Below are positions 1 to 8,920 of a stretch of 64,000 nucleotides of DNA, piece after piece (within the stretch, counting starts at the first letter, position 1; every line of letters begins with the position of its first letter). The DNA lies in the NCBI RefSeq assembly GCF_012113595.1, contig NZ_CP050831.1, forward strand, positions 310,001 through 374,000, given 5' to 3'. A model generated the notes under the pieces. It did not search any database, was not told the DNA's origin, and was given only the letters and a program-made list of their open reading frames with translations. A program made the position numbers and the translations under genes. Origin of the DNA: Bacteroides faecium (GTDB lineage Bacteria; Bacteroidota; Bacteroidia; Bacteroidales; Bacteroidaceae).

Positions 1-104
1 TACTTTTAGCTCTTTACTAAAATTTTACTTTTTTGTTATCATCATGTCAAAGATCGTTTTTCCTGTCCGTTTCCGGTTCTTATGTGTCCGTTTCCTAGAA
101 AGAG

Positions 105-178
105 TGGAGAATAACGGATTCGAACCGTTGACCCTCTGCGTGCAAGGCAGATGCTCTAGCCAGCTGAGCTAATCCCCC
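105..178 (-). tRNA. tRNA-Ala (TGC)
   Basis: Read on the minus strand this folds as a complete cloverleaf with a seven-pair acceptor stem, a D-loop containing AGCTCAG, anticodon loop CTTGCAC (anticodon TGC) and T-loop TTCGAAT. The G3:U70 wobble pair that identifies alanine tRNAs is present. The 3' CCA is not encoded. It lies in the 16S-23S spacer of the rRNA operon; bases 1-104 are the remaining spacer toward 23S, which is outside the window. Confidence 0.96.
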
Positions 179-188
179 AAGAGGTTAT

Positions 189-247
189 TCAAGAATTCTG
201 TTTTTGCTTTCGCTTTTCTTTTTGCTTTCGCTTTCCTTCATTCTTGA
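189..247. repeat. Inverted and direct repeats in the tRNA-tRNA spacer
   Basis: TCAAGAAT (189-196) is matched by ATTCTTGA (240-247). The loop between them contains two copies of a TTTTTGCTTTCGCTTT unit. The hairpin separates the two spacer tRNAs, so it may help RNase processing of the rRNA precursor; this role is inferred from position only. Confidence 0.5.
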
Positions 248-250
248 GCT

Positions 251-327
251 TGGTAGTCCCAGGCAGAGTTGAACTGCCGACCTCTACATTATCAGTGTAG
301 CGCTCTAACCAACTGAGCTATAGGACT
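251..327 (-). tRNA. tRNA-Ile (GAT)
   Basis: A complete minus-strand cloverleaf with anticodon loop CTGATAA (anticodon GAT) and T-loop TTCAACT. The tRNA body is 254-327, and the three bases 251-253 read CCA on the minus strand, so a CCA end appears to be encoded here, unlike the neighbouring tRNA-Ala. The order 16S, tRNA-Ile, tRNA-Ala is the usual Bacteroides rRNA spacer. Confidence 0.96.
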
Positions 328-488
328 AGTTCAACCTTGTCTACCTTAGTTAGACTCGGCTTCGTTTTTCTCTTGTTTATCTCTATCTATATTATCTATA
401 GATGGTTGATCTATATTTTATAAATAAACAAGTACCAGTAGTACAATAAAAACAGAACCTGAAAGTCATTTGTAACGACATCGCTCCA

Positions 489-2014
<1,526 letters not shown>

Positions 2015-2219
2015 AAAAGTATTGTTAATCTGCCGTTAGGCAGGTTTTTGCTCTGTTCAGGATGCCGTACAAAATTTATTGACTCTTTTCAATTGCCTGT
2101 GTTTCATTTGTATTGCTACTTTTGAAACAAGTATTGACGGTTCTATTTTTTAACTTGTACTACTTGTATTGTTTATCAATATTTCAAAGAACTTGTTGCT
2201 TTCGTTTTAAAAGCGGGTG

Positions 2220-2251
2220 CAAAGGTAAGAGGTTTAATTTTAACTACCAAA
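2220..2251 (-). promoter_or_regulatory. rRNA operon promoter P1 (proximal)
   Basis: On the minus strand a -33 TTTG (2248-2251) is followed after 20 bases by TACCTTTG (2220-2227), a perfect match to the Bacteroides TTTG/TAnnTTTG consensus. It is about 205 bases upstream of the 16S 5' end. Confidence 0.85.
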
Positions 2252-2367
2252 CTTTTTCGGAAGTTTTTTTTGTTTTTCTTTTTAACTCGTTTCTCAGGCT
2301 CTCTTGCGAAAGGGAAAGAATAATTATAAAAGAAAAGCTAAAACCGTTTTCTTTGCGAATCGGACTG

Positions 2368-2400
2368 CAAAGATAAGAACTTTAAGTTATATCTTCCAAA
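2368..2400 (-). promoter_or_regulatory. rRNA operon promoter P2
   Basis: Minus strand -33 TTTG (2397-2400) is followed after 21 bases by TATCTTTG (2368-2375). Surrounding bases (AAACTTCCGATAAAGTTTGG) closely resemble those of P1, which suggests promoter duplication. Confidence 0.85.
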
Positions 2401-2494
2401 CTTTATCGGAAGTTTTTTGTTCTTATTTTTAAGCTGTCTTTCGCTTTATCACTAAGTCATTTTATCAAGGCTTTCTTCTCTTGGAAAGCGGGTG

Positions 2495-2526
2495 CAAAAG
2501 TAGTCCGTTTTGGGATATACTCCAAA
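2495..2526 (-). promoter_or_regulatory. rRNA operon promoter P3 (distal)
   Basis: Minus strand -33 TTTG (2523-2526) is followed after 20 bases by TACTTTTG (2495-2502). The GCACCCGC just downstream is the same as downstream of P1. This is the third of three tandem promoters spaced about 130-150 bases apart. Confidence 0.8.
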
Positions 2527-2922
2527 TATATTCAACGCTTTTTTCTAATTATTTTTGCATGTTTATGCTAACTGGCTGATTGATAACGATGTTGTAGAAC
2601 ATATTTTTTAATATAAGGCGGAGTGTGCGCGGGAACGGACACGGAAGTACACCTTATTATATTCACACGTGCGCGTAATGCGCGCGAAGAGATAAAGACC
2701 GGGGAGAAAAAAAAGAACGGAAATTGCAGGAGAAAAAAGATGGCGGGAAGTAAAAGACTACTAGAAAACAGAAAAACAAAGAAAGATACCAGAGGAATTT
2801 ATCATAAACAAAGAAAGATTATTGTAGACAAAGGAGAGTTATTATAGACAAAATAGACTAAGAAGGCTTATTATAATCAAAGGAGATTTATTGCAGACAA
2901 GAAAGGCTAGGATAAAAAACAA
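2527..2922. other. Non-coding stretch with imperfect short repeats
   Basis: No gene is supported here. Between about 2815 and 2910 a purine-rich sequence repeats the unit TTATTRTAGACAAAGGAG four times with spacing of roughly 20-30 bases. A 74-codon open frame (2623-2847) is Lys/Arg-rich, has no recognisable domain or promoter and runs through these repeats, so it is not called. Confidence 0.5.
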
Positions 2923-2956
2923 GAGGATACCCGTAAGGGAAAAGTTGGGTATCCTC
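2923..2956 (-). terminator. Rho-independent terminator of the 120-aa gene
   Basis: GAGGATACCC (2923-2932) and GGGTATCCTC (2947-2956) form a perfect 10-bp stem. On the minus strand the stem is followed by TTGTTTTTTATC. The hairpin therefore fits termination of the minus-strand gene at 3225-3587 and would also insulate it from the rRNA operon. Confidence 0.75.
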
Positions 2957-3224
2957 TCTAGGAGACAAACCAAACAAACTACTTTCACAAGCTGTCTGCC
3001 GGTTCGCGACCTCCGTCATATACACTGGTAGGATTACGAAAACTGATTCATCATTATGTCATACGTACGACAAAATTATGAATCCGGGCGCATACGGATG
3101 ATTTTATCCGATTTACGCAATTCAACTCAGAGTTATTCAAATTATTGGATTTATTGAATTTATTGTTTTTATTGAATTCATTCAAATCTAATCAAAGTAT
3201 TCATCGCTCCAAAGATTGACTTCA

Positions 3225-3587
3225 TTACTCCGCAGATTGACGCAAATTAACCAGCTCTGCCCATTTGTTTAGACTCAAGTCAATGCCACCTTTCTCCAAG
3301 GAATGGAGAGAGAAAAGCAAATATCTAATTATACGTTCAGGATTACTGCACATAACATAGGCCAGCTCACCAAGGGCATAACGCAGACGGGACATTTGGA
3401 TATAGTCTATCTGGGTACAGTTTTCATCCATTGAGCACTCATACAGGTTTTCAAGGATTTCACACGCCTGGCTCTGTTCAGAACTGGTCAGTTCATGAAT
3501 GGGTTTACTCATGATGGGATGCTGCATCAAGCGGATGATGTTTTCTTTAAAATCAATGTCCATCGCCTTTTTGTTTTGTTGCCGCAT
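3225..3587 (-). CDS. Hypothetical 120-aa protein
   Basis: I do not recognise this family. The product is a small soluble, mostly helical-looking protein without signal peptide or membrane segment. It contains the segment PERIIRYLLFSLHSLEKGG, several Cys and many Met/Leu. The start at 3587 is preceded by GGGAACTG, a weak ribosome site; an in-frame Met at residue 9 is an alternative start. It stands alone in a gene-poor zone, with its own terminator downstream (2923-2956) and a large interrupted palindrome (3651-3800) directly upstream that may belong to its leader or operator. Real coding status is likely, because promoter-side structure, ORF and terminator line up, but function is unknown. 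Confidence 0.6.
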   Translation of the reverse strand: MRQQNKKAMDIDFKENIIRLMQHPIMSKPIHELTSSEQSQACEILENLYECSMDENCTQIDYIQMSRLRYALGELAYVMCSNPERIIRYLLFSLHSLEKGGIDLSLNKWAELVNLRQSAE

Positions 3588-3650
3588 CAGTTCCCGATGG
3601 TGCGAGGGTTTATATATAAAAAAATGAACGTGGAAACTATCTACTCATGT

Positions 3651-3800
3651 CATATATAGGTATCGGCTAGGACCCCTCGCGAACATAAGTGATAGTCCCA
3701 CGCTCAATTGGGTATATAACAAGGTTATATATACAAAAGATGCGCGAGACCCGTCACTTATTACAATTCGCGAATAAAAATTAGCCGATTTTCATATATG
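3651..3800. repeat. 150-bp interrupted palindrome
   Basis: Four separate words are mirrored around one centre near 3724: CATATAT (3651-3657) with ATATATG (3794-3800), ATCGGCTA (3662-3669) with TAGCCGAT (3782-3789), TCGCGAA (3677-3683) with TTCGCGA (3767-3773), TAAGTGA (3686-3692) with TCACTTA (3754-3760). The centre holds GTATATAAC (3712-3720) and GTTATATATAC (3724-3734). The unpaired gaps are of similar size on both sides, as in an RNA with internal loops or a cruciform. It sits 60 bases upstream of the 120-aa gene. Function is unknown. Confidence 0.8.
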
Positions 3801-4142
3801 AATGTAACAAATAACCGTTCTCAATAAAACTATCAAAAACTTACTTTCTTCGCTAGAAAGTAAACTACGACAAAAGTAGCAATTTATATTTAGCAAGCAA
3901 ACAATATTGACAAAGAAATGAGCATGAGACATAAAATTATTTTGGTTATACACAAACTACTTTCAAATACACCCAATTAACCTTTTCAGCTTAAAGGCAA
4001 CGCATTTATAAGTTAAACTCAACCTTTATTCCAAGGGAGAAGCAAGATGAAGAGTTTTTTCATCCGCTTCTCTCTAAAAATATTTTTCTACACTATATTC
4101 TCACTCAGCTGTCGCATTTATAAATTGAACTTAGGGGTTCCT

Positions 4143-4317
4143 AGAAATGATTTCGCAAAATCATTTCTCATATTCTCATAATTACAGGATAATTACATAT
4201 TAATCAATCAGATAACACTATGAGAAATAAAATCAAATACGGTATTTCTCATACTTTTTTCACCATTTTACCTTAAAAACAGGGCATTTCTCATACGTTT
4301 ATCAAGCATTTCTCATA
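4143..4317. repeat. CATTTCTCATA word array with a hairpin
   Basis: An 11-base word YATTTCTCATA occurs five times: starts at 4162, 4243, 4285 and 4307, and in reverse orientation at 4219-4229. The first copy is part of a perfect inverted repeat, AGAAATGATTT (4143-4153) with AAATCATTTCT (4158-4168). The arrangement resembles a cluster of protein-binding sites, but no binding protein can be assigned. Confidence 0.6.
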
Positions 4318-4525
4318 AGAAAAGTAACACTTCTGAAACGAAAGAATCATTAAACAGCAACATATTTCAAGGTAAACATGAAGTCATGTACCGCTTAATT
4401 ACATAGTATCAAGCGGTACTTTACAACACACAAAGCAGACATCAAGAGGTCATCCCACTAATATCCGGACATCTTTCCTTAGGCATCTATATATCTTCCC
4501 TTAGTCATTGTCAAGGGCTCACTGA

Positions 4526-4595
4526 TGTGAACAAATAAGCTAACAGTTGTAAATAAATACGTCTACAACTGTGAACATATAAGCTCACAGTTGTG
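4526..4595. repeat. 44-bp-period direct repeat with nested dyads
   Basis: A 26-base sequence starting TGTGAACAAATAAGCT (4526-4551) recurs as TGTGAACATATAAGCT (4570-4595) with a period of 44 bases. The copies contain CAGTTGTA matched by TACAACTG, and the second also contains the dyad GCTCACAGTTGTGAGC. It lies about 20 bases left of the IS66 target site. Confidence 0.65.
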
Positions 4596-4644
4596 AGCCC
4601 TTTCACATGATTAAGGGAAAAGTAAGTATTCGGCCTTGTGCGTG

Positions 4645-4675
4645 TTTGTTTCCCTTGTTTTCCTTCCTACCTTTG
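4645..4675 (+). promoter_or_regulatory. IS66 internal promoter
   Basis: TTTG (4645-4648) and TACCTTTG (4668-4675) are separated by 19 bases, a consensus Bacteroides promoter. The -33 box lies inside the left terminal repeat, so transposase binding at the end could repress its own operon. Predicted transcription begins about 20 bases before the tnpB start codon. Confidence 0.75.
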
Positions 4676-4701
4676 TGACTTCATAATTATCTTACTCCAT
4701 T

Positions 4702-5211
4702 ATGTGTTCAGTCTTAGTATTTTCTAATGAAAGTGAAAAGCTGCGTAGTCTCTTGTCTGAGTCTAATCATTTTGATTCTGTTCTTTTCATATTTGATGGT
4801 GGTCGTCGTTATAAAGTATCGGCTTCCAGTCTTGGTATCCATTCCCCTCAGGACCTACTTCTCCCTTTAGGTCTTGGTCTTTTCCGTAGCAGTCCTTTCT
4901 GGTCTTATTACCTTTATCCCCAAGGTTGTAATTTCCATAAAGGAATTGACGGTCTTTGTGGTGAGGTCATCCGGCACACGGGTTCTTACGTGTCAGAGCA
5001 GAGCTGCCATATTTTTCTTGACCGTTCCCGTAGCAGGTTGCATATCCTTTATCGGTGCGACGATGAATACCGTCTGGAATGCCGTCGTCTGAACCACGGT
5101 TCTTTCCTCTTGAAAAAGGACGAACGGAAGAGGGATTTTCTTCAAATTTCCTGGAATCGCCTGAATGAGCTGCTTACTGTTAAAAAGTATCGGAAAACAG
5201 TTGAAAAGTAA
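4702..5211 (+). CDS. tnpB: IS66 accessory protein TnpB (Orf2-like)
   Basis: The C-terminal hundred residues match the IS66 Orf2/TnpB family: a YLYPQ...HKGIDGLCGEVIR segment (the family's DMRKGFDGL-type motif), HIFLDRSRSRLHILYRCDDE and RRLNHGSFLL. The family is usually about 110-120 aa, whereas this frame has 169 codons; the first 65 or so residues are not recognised and could be an extension specific to this group. The start at 4702 fits the promoter at 4645-4675. TnpB is required with the DDE protein for IS66 transposition, but its exact biochemical role is not settled. It is the first of two genes, 69 bases ahead of the transposase gene. Confidence 0.85.
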   Translation: MCSVLVFSNESEKLRSLLSESNHFDSVLFIFDGGRRYKVSASSLGIHSPQDLLLPLGLGLFRSSPFWSYYLYPQGCNFHKGIDGLCGEVIRHTGSYVSEQSCHIFLDRSRSRLHILYRCDDEYRLECRRLNHGSFLLKKDERKRDFLQISWNRLNELLTVKKYRKTVEK

Positions 5212-5280
5212 TCTCCCGTCCTATAAGCCGTACAGCTTTATTTTGATAACTTTGCCACATAATAAAAAAGTGGATATACA

Positions 5281-6894
5281 GTGAAAGAACCAGTCATTAC
5301 CCTTACTTTGGAAGAGTACGAAGAGTTGCGCAAGGAACGTGAACGTCTTGAAAAGGAGCATGCGGAACTTCAGAGAAAATACGAAGCCTCTTTGCAGGAG
5401 TATTCCCGCCAGGCCGGGGAAATCTCAGCCTGTACAGCCGTCATAGCTGACTTGAGATGGAAATTGGCTGACTTGACACGCCGTTTATGGGGTAAATCCA
5501 GTGAAAAACGTCATCTTCCCGAAGATGCCAGCCAATTGAGCATCTGTTTCGAATCCCCGTCCGATGTCAATGACCCGGTAGCGGAAGAACAGAAAATAGC
5601 TGAGAAATCTGTCAAATCGGAGAATGGTTACAACCGTTTCCGTAAGAGCTTCACCCAAAAGATTACTCCCCACGCCCGTAAGCCCATCGACCCGTCCCTT
5701 CCCCGTGAGGAAATCATCATTCCCATGCCGGAAGGTCTTTCCCTGGAGGGAGCGACAAAGCTGGGGGAGGAAGTGAGCGAACAATATGCCGTCAGCCCTG
5801 CGCGATTCTATGTGAGACGCATCATCCGCCCTAAATACCGACTTGCCGACGGTCGTATCATGACTGCTCCCATGCCCGTAATGGCACACCCTCACAGCAA
5901 TGCGTCGGAAAGTATACTGTCCCACATTGCTACCGCCAAATATTACGATCATCTGCCTCTGCACAGACAGCTGGACATTTTTGAGCGTGAAGGCATCCAT
6001 CTGAGTCCTTCCACCGTAAGTAACTGGATGATGGCCGCCGCACAGCGTCTGGAGCCGGTCTATAATGAGCTTCGTGAACTGGTCAAGGACAGTTATTACG
6101 TCATGGCCGATGAGACGCCCCATCCCGTACTTGAAAGCGACCGTCCCGGTGCCCTTCACCGCGGGTATATGTGGAACTTCTATCTGCCCCGGTTCCATAC
6201 CCCCTTCTTTGAATATCACAAGGGACGTGGCAGCAGTGGAATAGACACACTGCTGGCAGGACAGGTCCGGGTGGTACAGAGTGACGGTTTTGCAGTATAT
6301 GACGAGTTCGACACGCTACCCGGAAAGTTGCACCTGTGCTGCTGGGCACACGTCAGGCGCAAGTTTGTGGAAGCGGAAGGAAATGACCCTCCCAGAGCAA
6401 GGCATGCACTTGAACAAATAGGCAGACTGTATGCTGTGGAGGAGAAAATCAGCATAGAACATCTGGAAGGCGGGGCTGTAGTAAAGCTTCGCCGGGAAGA
6501 ATCGTACCCTATTATCAAAGGACTGGAAAAATGGTGCAAGGAGGAATATGAACATACGGTTGAGAAATCGCCTATTGCCAAGGCCATATTCTATATGTAC
6601 ACACGATTTGAACAACTGTCCGGATATGTCAACGATGCACAATTCTGCATTGACAATAATCCGGTGGAGCGTTCTATAAGACCATTGACTTTGAACAGAA
6701 AAAACACTCTTTTCTCCGGTTCACATGAGGCGGCACATGCAGCGGCAATATTCTTTTCACTGATGGGATGTTGCAGGGAAAATAAGGTGAACCCAAAACT
6801 ATGGATGCAGGACGTGTTGATCAGGGTACAGGAGAAAGAAAGAGAAGAGAAAAACGACTACTCCGATTTACTGCCATTTAATTGGAAAGGATAA
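5281..6894 (+). CDS. tnpC: IS66 family DDE transposase (TnpC)
   Basis: This 537-aa protein catalyses IS66 transposition. It starts with GTG at 5281; no in-frame ATG lies nearby. An N-terminal Glu/Lys-rich coiled coil (residues 8-50) is followed by the TnpC helix-turn-helix segment ending LWGKSSEKR, a middle region with RPKYRLADGRI, and the DDE domain. The catalytic triad is visible as D277 (MADETPHP), D335 (VQSDGFAVYDEF) and E463 (NNPVERSIRPL). The CCWAHVRRKF motif typical of IS66 is present. The frame is intact from end to end, so the enzyme should be functional. A strong hairpin terminator follows 14 bases after the stop codon, inside the right end. Confidence 0.96.
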   Translation: MKEPVITLTLEEYEELRKERERLEKEHAELQRKYEASLQEYSRQAGEISACTAVIADLRWKLADLTRRLWGKSSEKRHLPEDASQLSICFESPSDVNDPVAEEQKIAEKSVKSENGYNRFRKSFTQKITPHARKPIDPSLPREEIIIPMPEGLSLEGATKLGEEVSEQYAVSPARFYVRRIIRPKYRLADGRIMTAPMPVMAHPHSNASESILSHIATAKYYDHLPLHRQLDIFEREGIHLSPSTVSNWMMAAAQRLEPVYNELRELVKDSYYVMADETPHPVLESDRPGALHRGYMWNFYLPRFHTPFFEYHKGRGSSGIDTLLAGQVRVVQSDGFAVYDEFDTLPGKLHLCCWAHVRRKFVEAEGNDPPRARHALEQIGRLYAVEEKISIEHLEGGAVVKLRREESYPIIKGLEKWCKEEYEHTVEKSPIAKAIFYMYTRFEQLSGYVNDAQFCIDNNPVERSIRPLTLNRKNTLFSGSHEAAHAAAIFFSLMGCCRENKVNPKLWMQDVLIRVQEKEREEKNDYSDLLPFNWKG

Positions 6895-6908
6895 ACAAGA
6901 TAATTTAG

Positions 6909-6951
6909 TAAAGTCAAAAGCCAGACGAAGTATGTCTGGCTTTTGACTTTA
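6909..6951 (+). terminator. Terminator of the IS66 operon
   Basis: TAAAGTCAAAAGCCAGAC (6909-6926) and its perfect complement (6934-6951) form an 18-bp stem with a 7-base loop, followed by a short AT tract. It lies between the transposase stop codon and the right terminal repeat. Confidence 0.85.
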
Positions 6952-7020
6952 TTATAGCTTGGAGAGAAATACGCAAAAGGCCGAATGCTTACAGGGAAAA
7001 CAGAAGAATACTTAAGGATT

Positions 7021-7129
7021 GACATACAATATACAAGGGCTGACATACAATATACAAAGGCTGACACATAATATATAAGGAACCGACATATAATACATAA
7101 GGAGTTAACGTATGATATATAGGAGAAAA
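7021..7129. repeat. Five imperfect tandem repeats of 21-23 bp
   Basis: Units begin GACATACAATATACAAGG at 7021 and 7042, then degenerate copies begin at 7063, 7085 and about 7108 (for example GACATATAATACATAAGG). The array starts 21 bases from the IS66 target duplication. On the minus strand it gives a repetitive pseudo-peptide, which is not a gene. Confidence 0.75.
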
Positions 7130-7909
7130 AGGATAAAAACAGCTACTTGAAACCGAGACAAACATAAAATTATAGGCTATACGAAGCAAATAAAGCACAA
7201 AAAGCAGTCGACATGGAAGATGTTGACTTATCACAAGAAAATACATATTATACTGATTATAAATATATTATATATTAAAAGTAAAAAATTCAGTATGAGA
7301 GTAAAAGTTACTATCAGGGAGATATAAAGTCCTGCTCCCATAGCTGAAACTACGATGGATAAAGGGGTTCAGACGATTTATGAGAGTATGAGGGTAAAAC
7401 TCAAAAAAACTTTTTATGGGAAGAGCCTGCCAACAGAAGGGCACTAACATAACTTGATAAGGCATCGAACCCATACTTTATAAATACAACAGAGCAAAAG
7501 AAGTAATAATTCGATATTAAAACAAGACTTCCACTTTCCGCAAGAACGTAAAGCATCATGTTGCATAAGCCGAAACAAATCATTTCGAAACATAAGCCCG
7601 GACGATTCTCAGTACATTTAAAAGCCATAGTATGCCGAGAAACAAAAAGCCTACAAATCAGAATGATACAGATAGAAATACAAAAATCCAAATTGAAAAC
7701 TCCGTTTTTCCAATCCATCCCTATCTTTGGGGAACGAAGGAAAAAAGGGCGTATGATAAAAGAACAAACAAGAATAACGGTTTGCATACAAGAAACAAAA
7801 ATAACGGTTAAAACAATACTTTGAAATGCAAAGATTGCACAAACGAATAAACAAGAAGCATACGTCTGCAATTGTTCCTTCAGTTTTTAATTGAAAAAAC
7901 AATGGAATT
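7130..7909. other. Non-coding stretch upstream of the recombinase
   Basis: I see no supportable gene. The longest frame (minus strand, 7401-7871) gives a Phe/Ile/Cys-rich sequence typical of random AT-rich DNA and has no promoter or ribosome site. The word AATAACGGTT occurs twice (7773-7782 and 7800-7809), 27 bases apart, about 110 bases before the recombinase start. Confidence 0.5.
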
Positions 7910-8899
7910 ATGAATGATTTAAAAAGTTTTATGGAGACAGTCATACGAAGACTGGAAAACGAGGGGCGGTATGGGACAGCCCACGTTTATCAAAGTACCC
8001 TGAATGCTATATCGCAATATTGGTGTAGCAAACAGAAAGGCACAATGAAGTTGGATAAAGTTTTCACTCCGGTCCTTTTGCAGGGCTTCGAGAGGTATCT
8101 ATTTGAGAACATGCTCAGCATGAATACCGTATCTACCTATATGCGTATGCTGCGCGCCACTTATCACAGAGCCACCAAAGAGAGACGGCTCAAATGGAAG
8201 CAGGGATTGTTTGACAGTGTATATACCGGTGTACGGGCAGACACGAAACGCGCGCTGACACCCGGACATATGGGAAACATACTTGTTGCCCGCCAGACAC
8301 TCCCCTCGCTAAGGGAAGCACAGTCATGGTTCGTACTCCTTTTCTTATTAAGAGGAATGCCGTTTATCGACCTTGCCCGCCTGAGGAAATGCGACCTGCA
8401 CGGGAACACCCTTACCTATAAGAGACAAAAGACCGGACGGGTAATCACCGTGAACGTGACTCCCGAAGCAATGCGGCTTATCAACCAGTTGGCCAACCGG
8501 AATCCCAGGTCACCCTATCTATTATCTATCTTACCGGACAATCCGAAGACGCAAAATACAAACGGCTTCGGAAGTAAGGAAGAATACAAACTGTATCAAG
8601 CTATACTAAGAGGATTCAACAGAAAGCTGAATGAGCTTTCAAGAAGAATGAATCTCGGAGAAAAGCTATCATCTTATACAGCCCGCCACACATGGGCAAC
8701 AACTGCCTATCAAAAGAAATGTGCGACAGGAGTTATCTGCAACGCCTTGGGACACTCGTCCGTGAAAGTGACGGAAACGTATTTAAAAGCCTTCGAGCAA
8801 AAGGAAATAGATAAGACAAACAGGATGATAATATCTTACATTAAAAAAGAAGCCGAGAAAGGATGCAAAAATCAATATTCGACAGCTACACTGTTGTAA
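7910..8899 (+). CDS. Tyrosine site-specific recombinase, probable DNA invertase
   Basis: A 329-aa phage-integrase-family protein with an N-terminal SAM-like core-binding domain (residues 1-105) and a C-terminal catalytic domain. The active-site residues can be seen: R148 (FLLRGMPFIDLARLR), the KRQKTGR beta-hairpin lysine, R259-H260 (SYTARHTWAT), H282 (LGHSSVKVTETY) and nucleophile Y291. The first His of the HxxR box is Tyr here, as I recall for many Bacteroides recombinases. It ends 21 bases before the left 18-bp inverted repeat of a 285-bp segment that lies ahead of a fimbrial operon. This arrangement indicates a local invertase controlling phase variation rather than an element integrase. 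Confidence 0.9.
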   Translation: MNDLKSFMETVIRRLENEGRYGTAHVYQSTLNAISQYWCSKQKGTMKLDKVFTPVLLQGFERYLFENMLSMNTVSTYMRMLRATYHRATKERRLKWKQGLFDSVYTGVRADTKRALTPGHMGNILVARQTLPSLREAQSWFVLLFLLRGMPFIDLARLRKCDLHGNTLTYKRQKTGRVITVNVTPEAMRLINQLANRNPRSPYLLSILPDNPKTQNTNGFGSKEEYKLYQAILRGFNRKLNELSRRMNLGEKLSSYTARHTWATTAYQKKCATGVICNALGHSSVKVTETYLKAFEQKEIDKTNRMIISYIKKEAEKGCKNQYSTATLL

Positions 8900-8920
8900 T
8901 TCAATTATTTACATAGACTA

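Larger units (their letters stand above)
3841..4613. other. Non-coding AT-rich stretch with several repeat families
   Basis: No gene is supported between the palindrome and the IS66 element. The stretch holds a perfect 9-bp hairpin (TTACTTTCT at 3841-3849 with AGAAAGTAA at 3855-3863), an array of CATTTCTCATA words (4143-4317) and a pair of long direct repeats (4526-4595), listed separately. Before IS66 inserted, this stretch was continuous with 7001-7909. Confidence 0.55.
4622..6992 (+). mobile_element. Complete IS66-family insertion sequence
   Basis: The element is 2371 bp with terminal inverted repeats GTAAGTATTCGGCCTTGTGC (from 4622 inward) and GTAAGCATTCGGCCTTTTGC (from 6992 inward), matching at 24 of the first 28 positions. 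GTAAG ends are characteristic of IS66. Immediately outside both ends is the same 8-bp word AGGGAAAA (4614-4621 and 6993-7000), the target duplication length expected of IS66. It carries tnpB and the DDE transposase gene but no visible tnpA. Intact ends, duplication and open frames point to a recent and probably still active insertion. Confidence 0.96.

Noticed and set aside
2623..2847. 74-codon plus-strand frame
   Set aside because: Lys/Arg-rich translation of purine-rich repeat DNA, without promoter, ribosome site or recognisable family.
5485..6219. 244-codon minus-strand frame
   Set aside because: Antisense to the intact IS66 transposase gene; its sequence has no domain and mirrors the codon bias of the real gene.
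7401..7871. 156-codon minus-strand frame with hydrophobic translation
   Set aside because: Composition is that expected of AT-rich non-coding DNA (Phe/Ile/Cys/Tyr); no start signals and no recognisable membrane protein pattern.
7910..8899. Integrase of an integrative element
   Set aside because: No tRNA attachment site or mobilisation genes are near; the adjacent inverted repeats and fimbrial operon indicate a local invertase.
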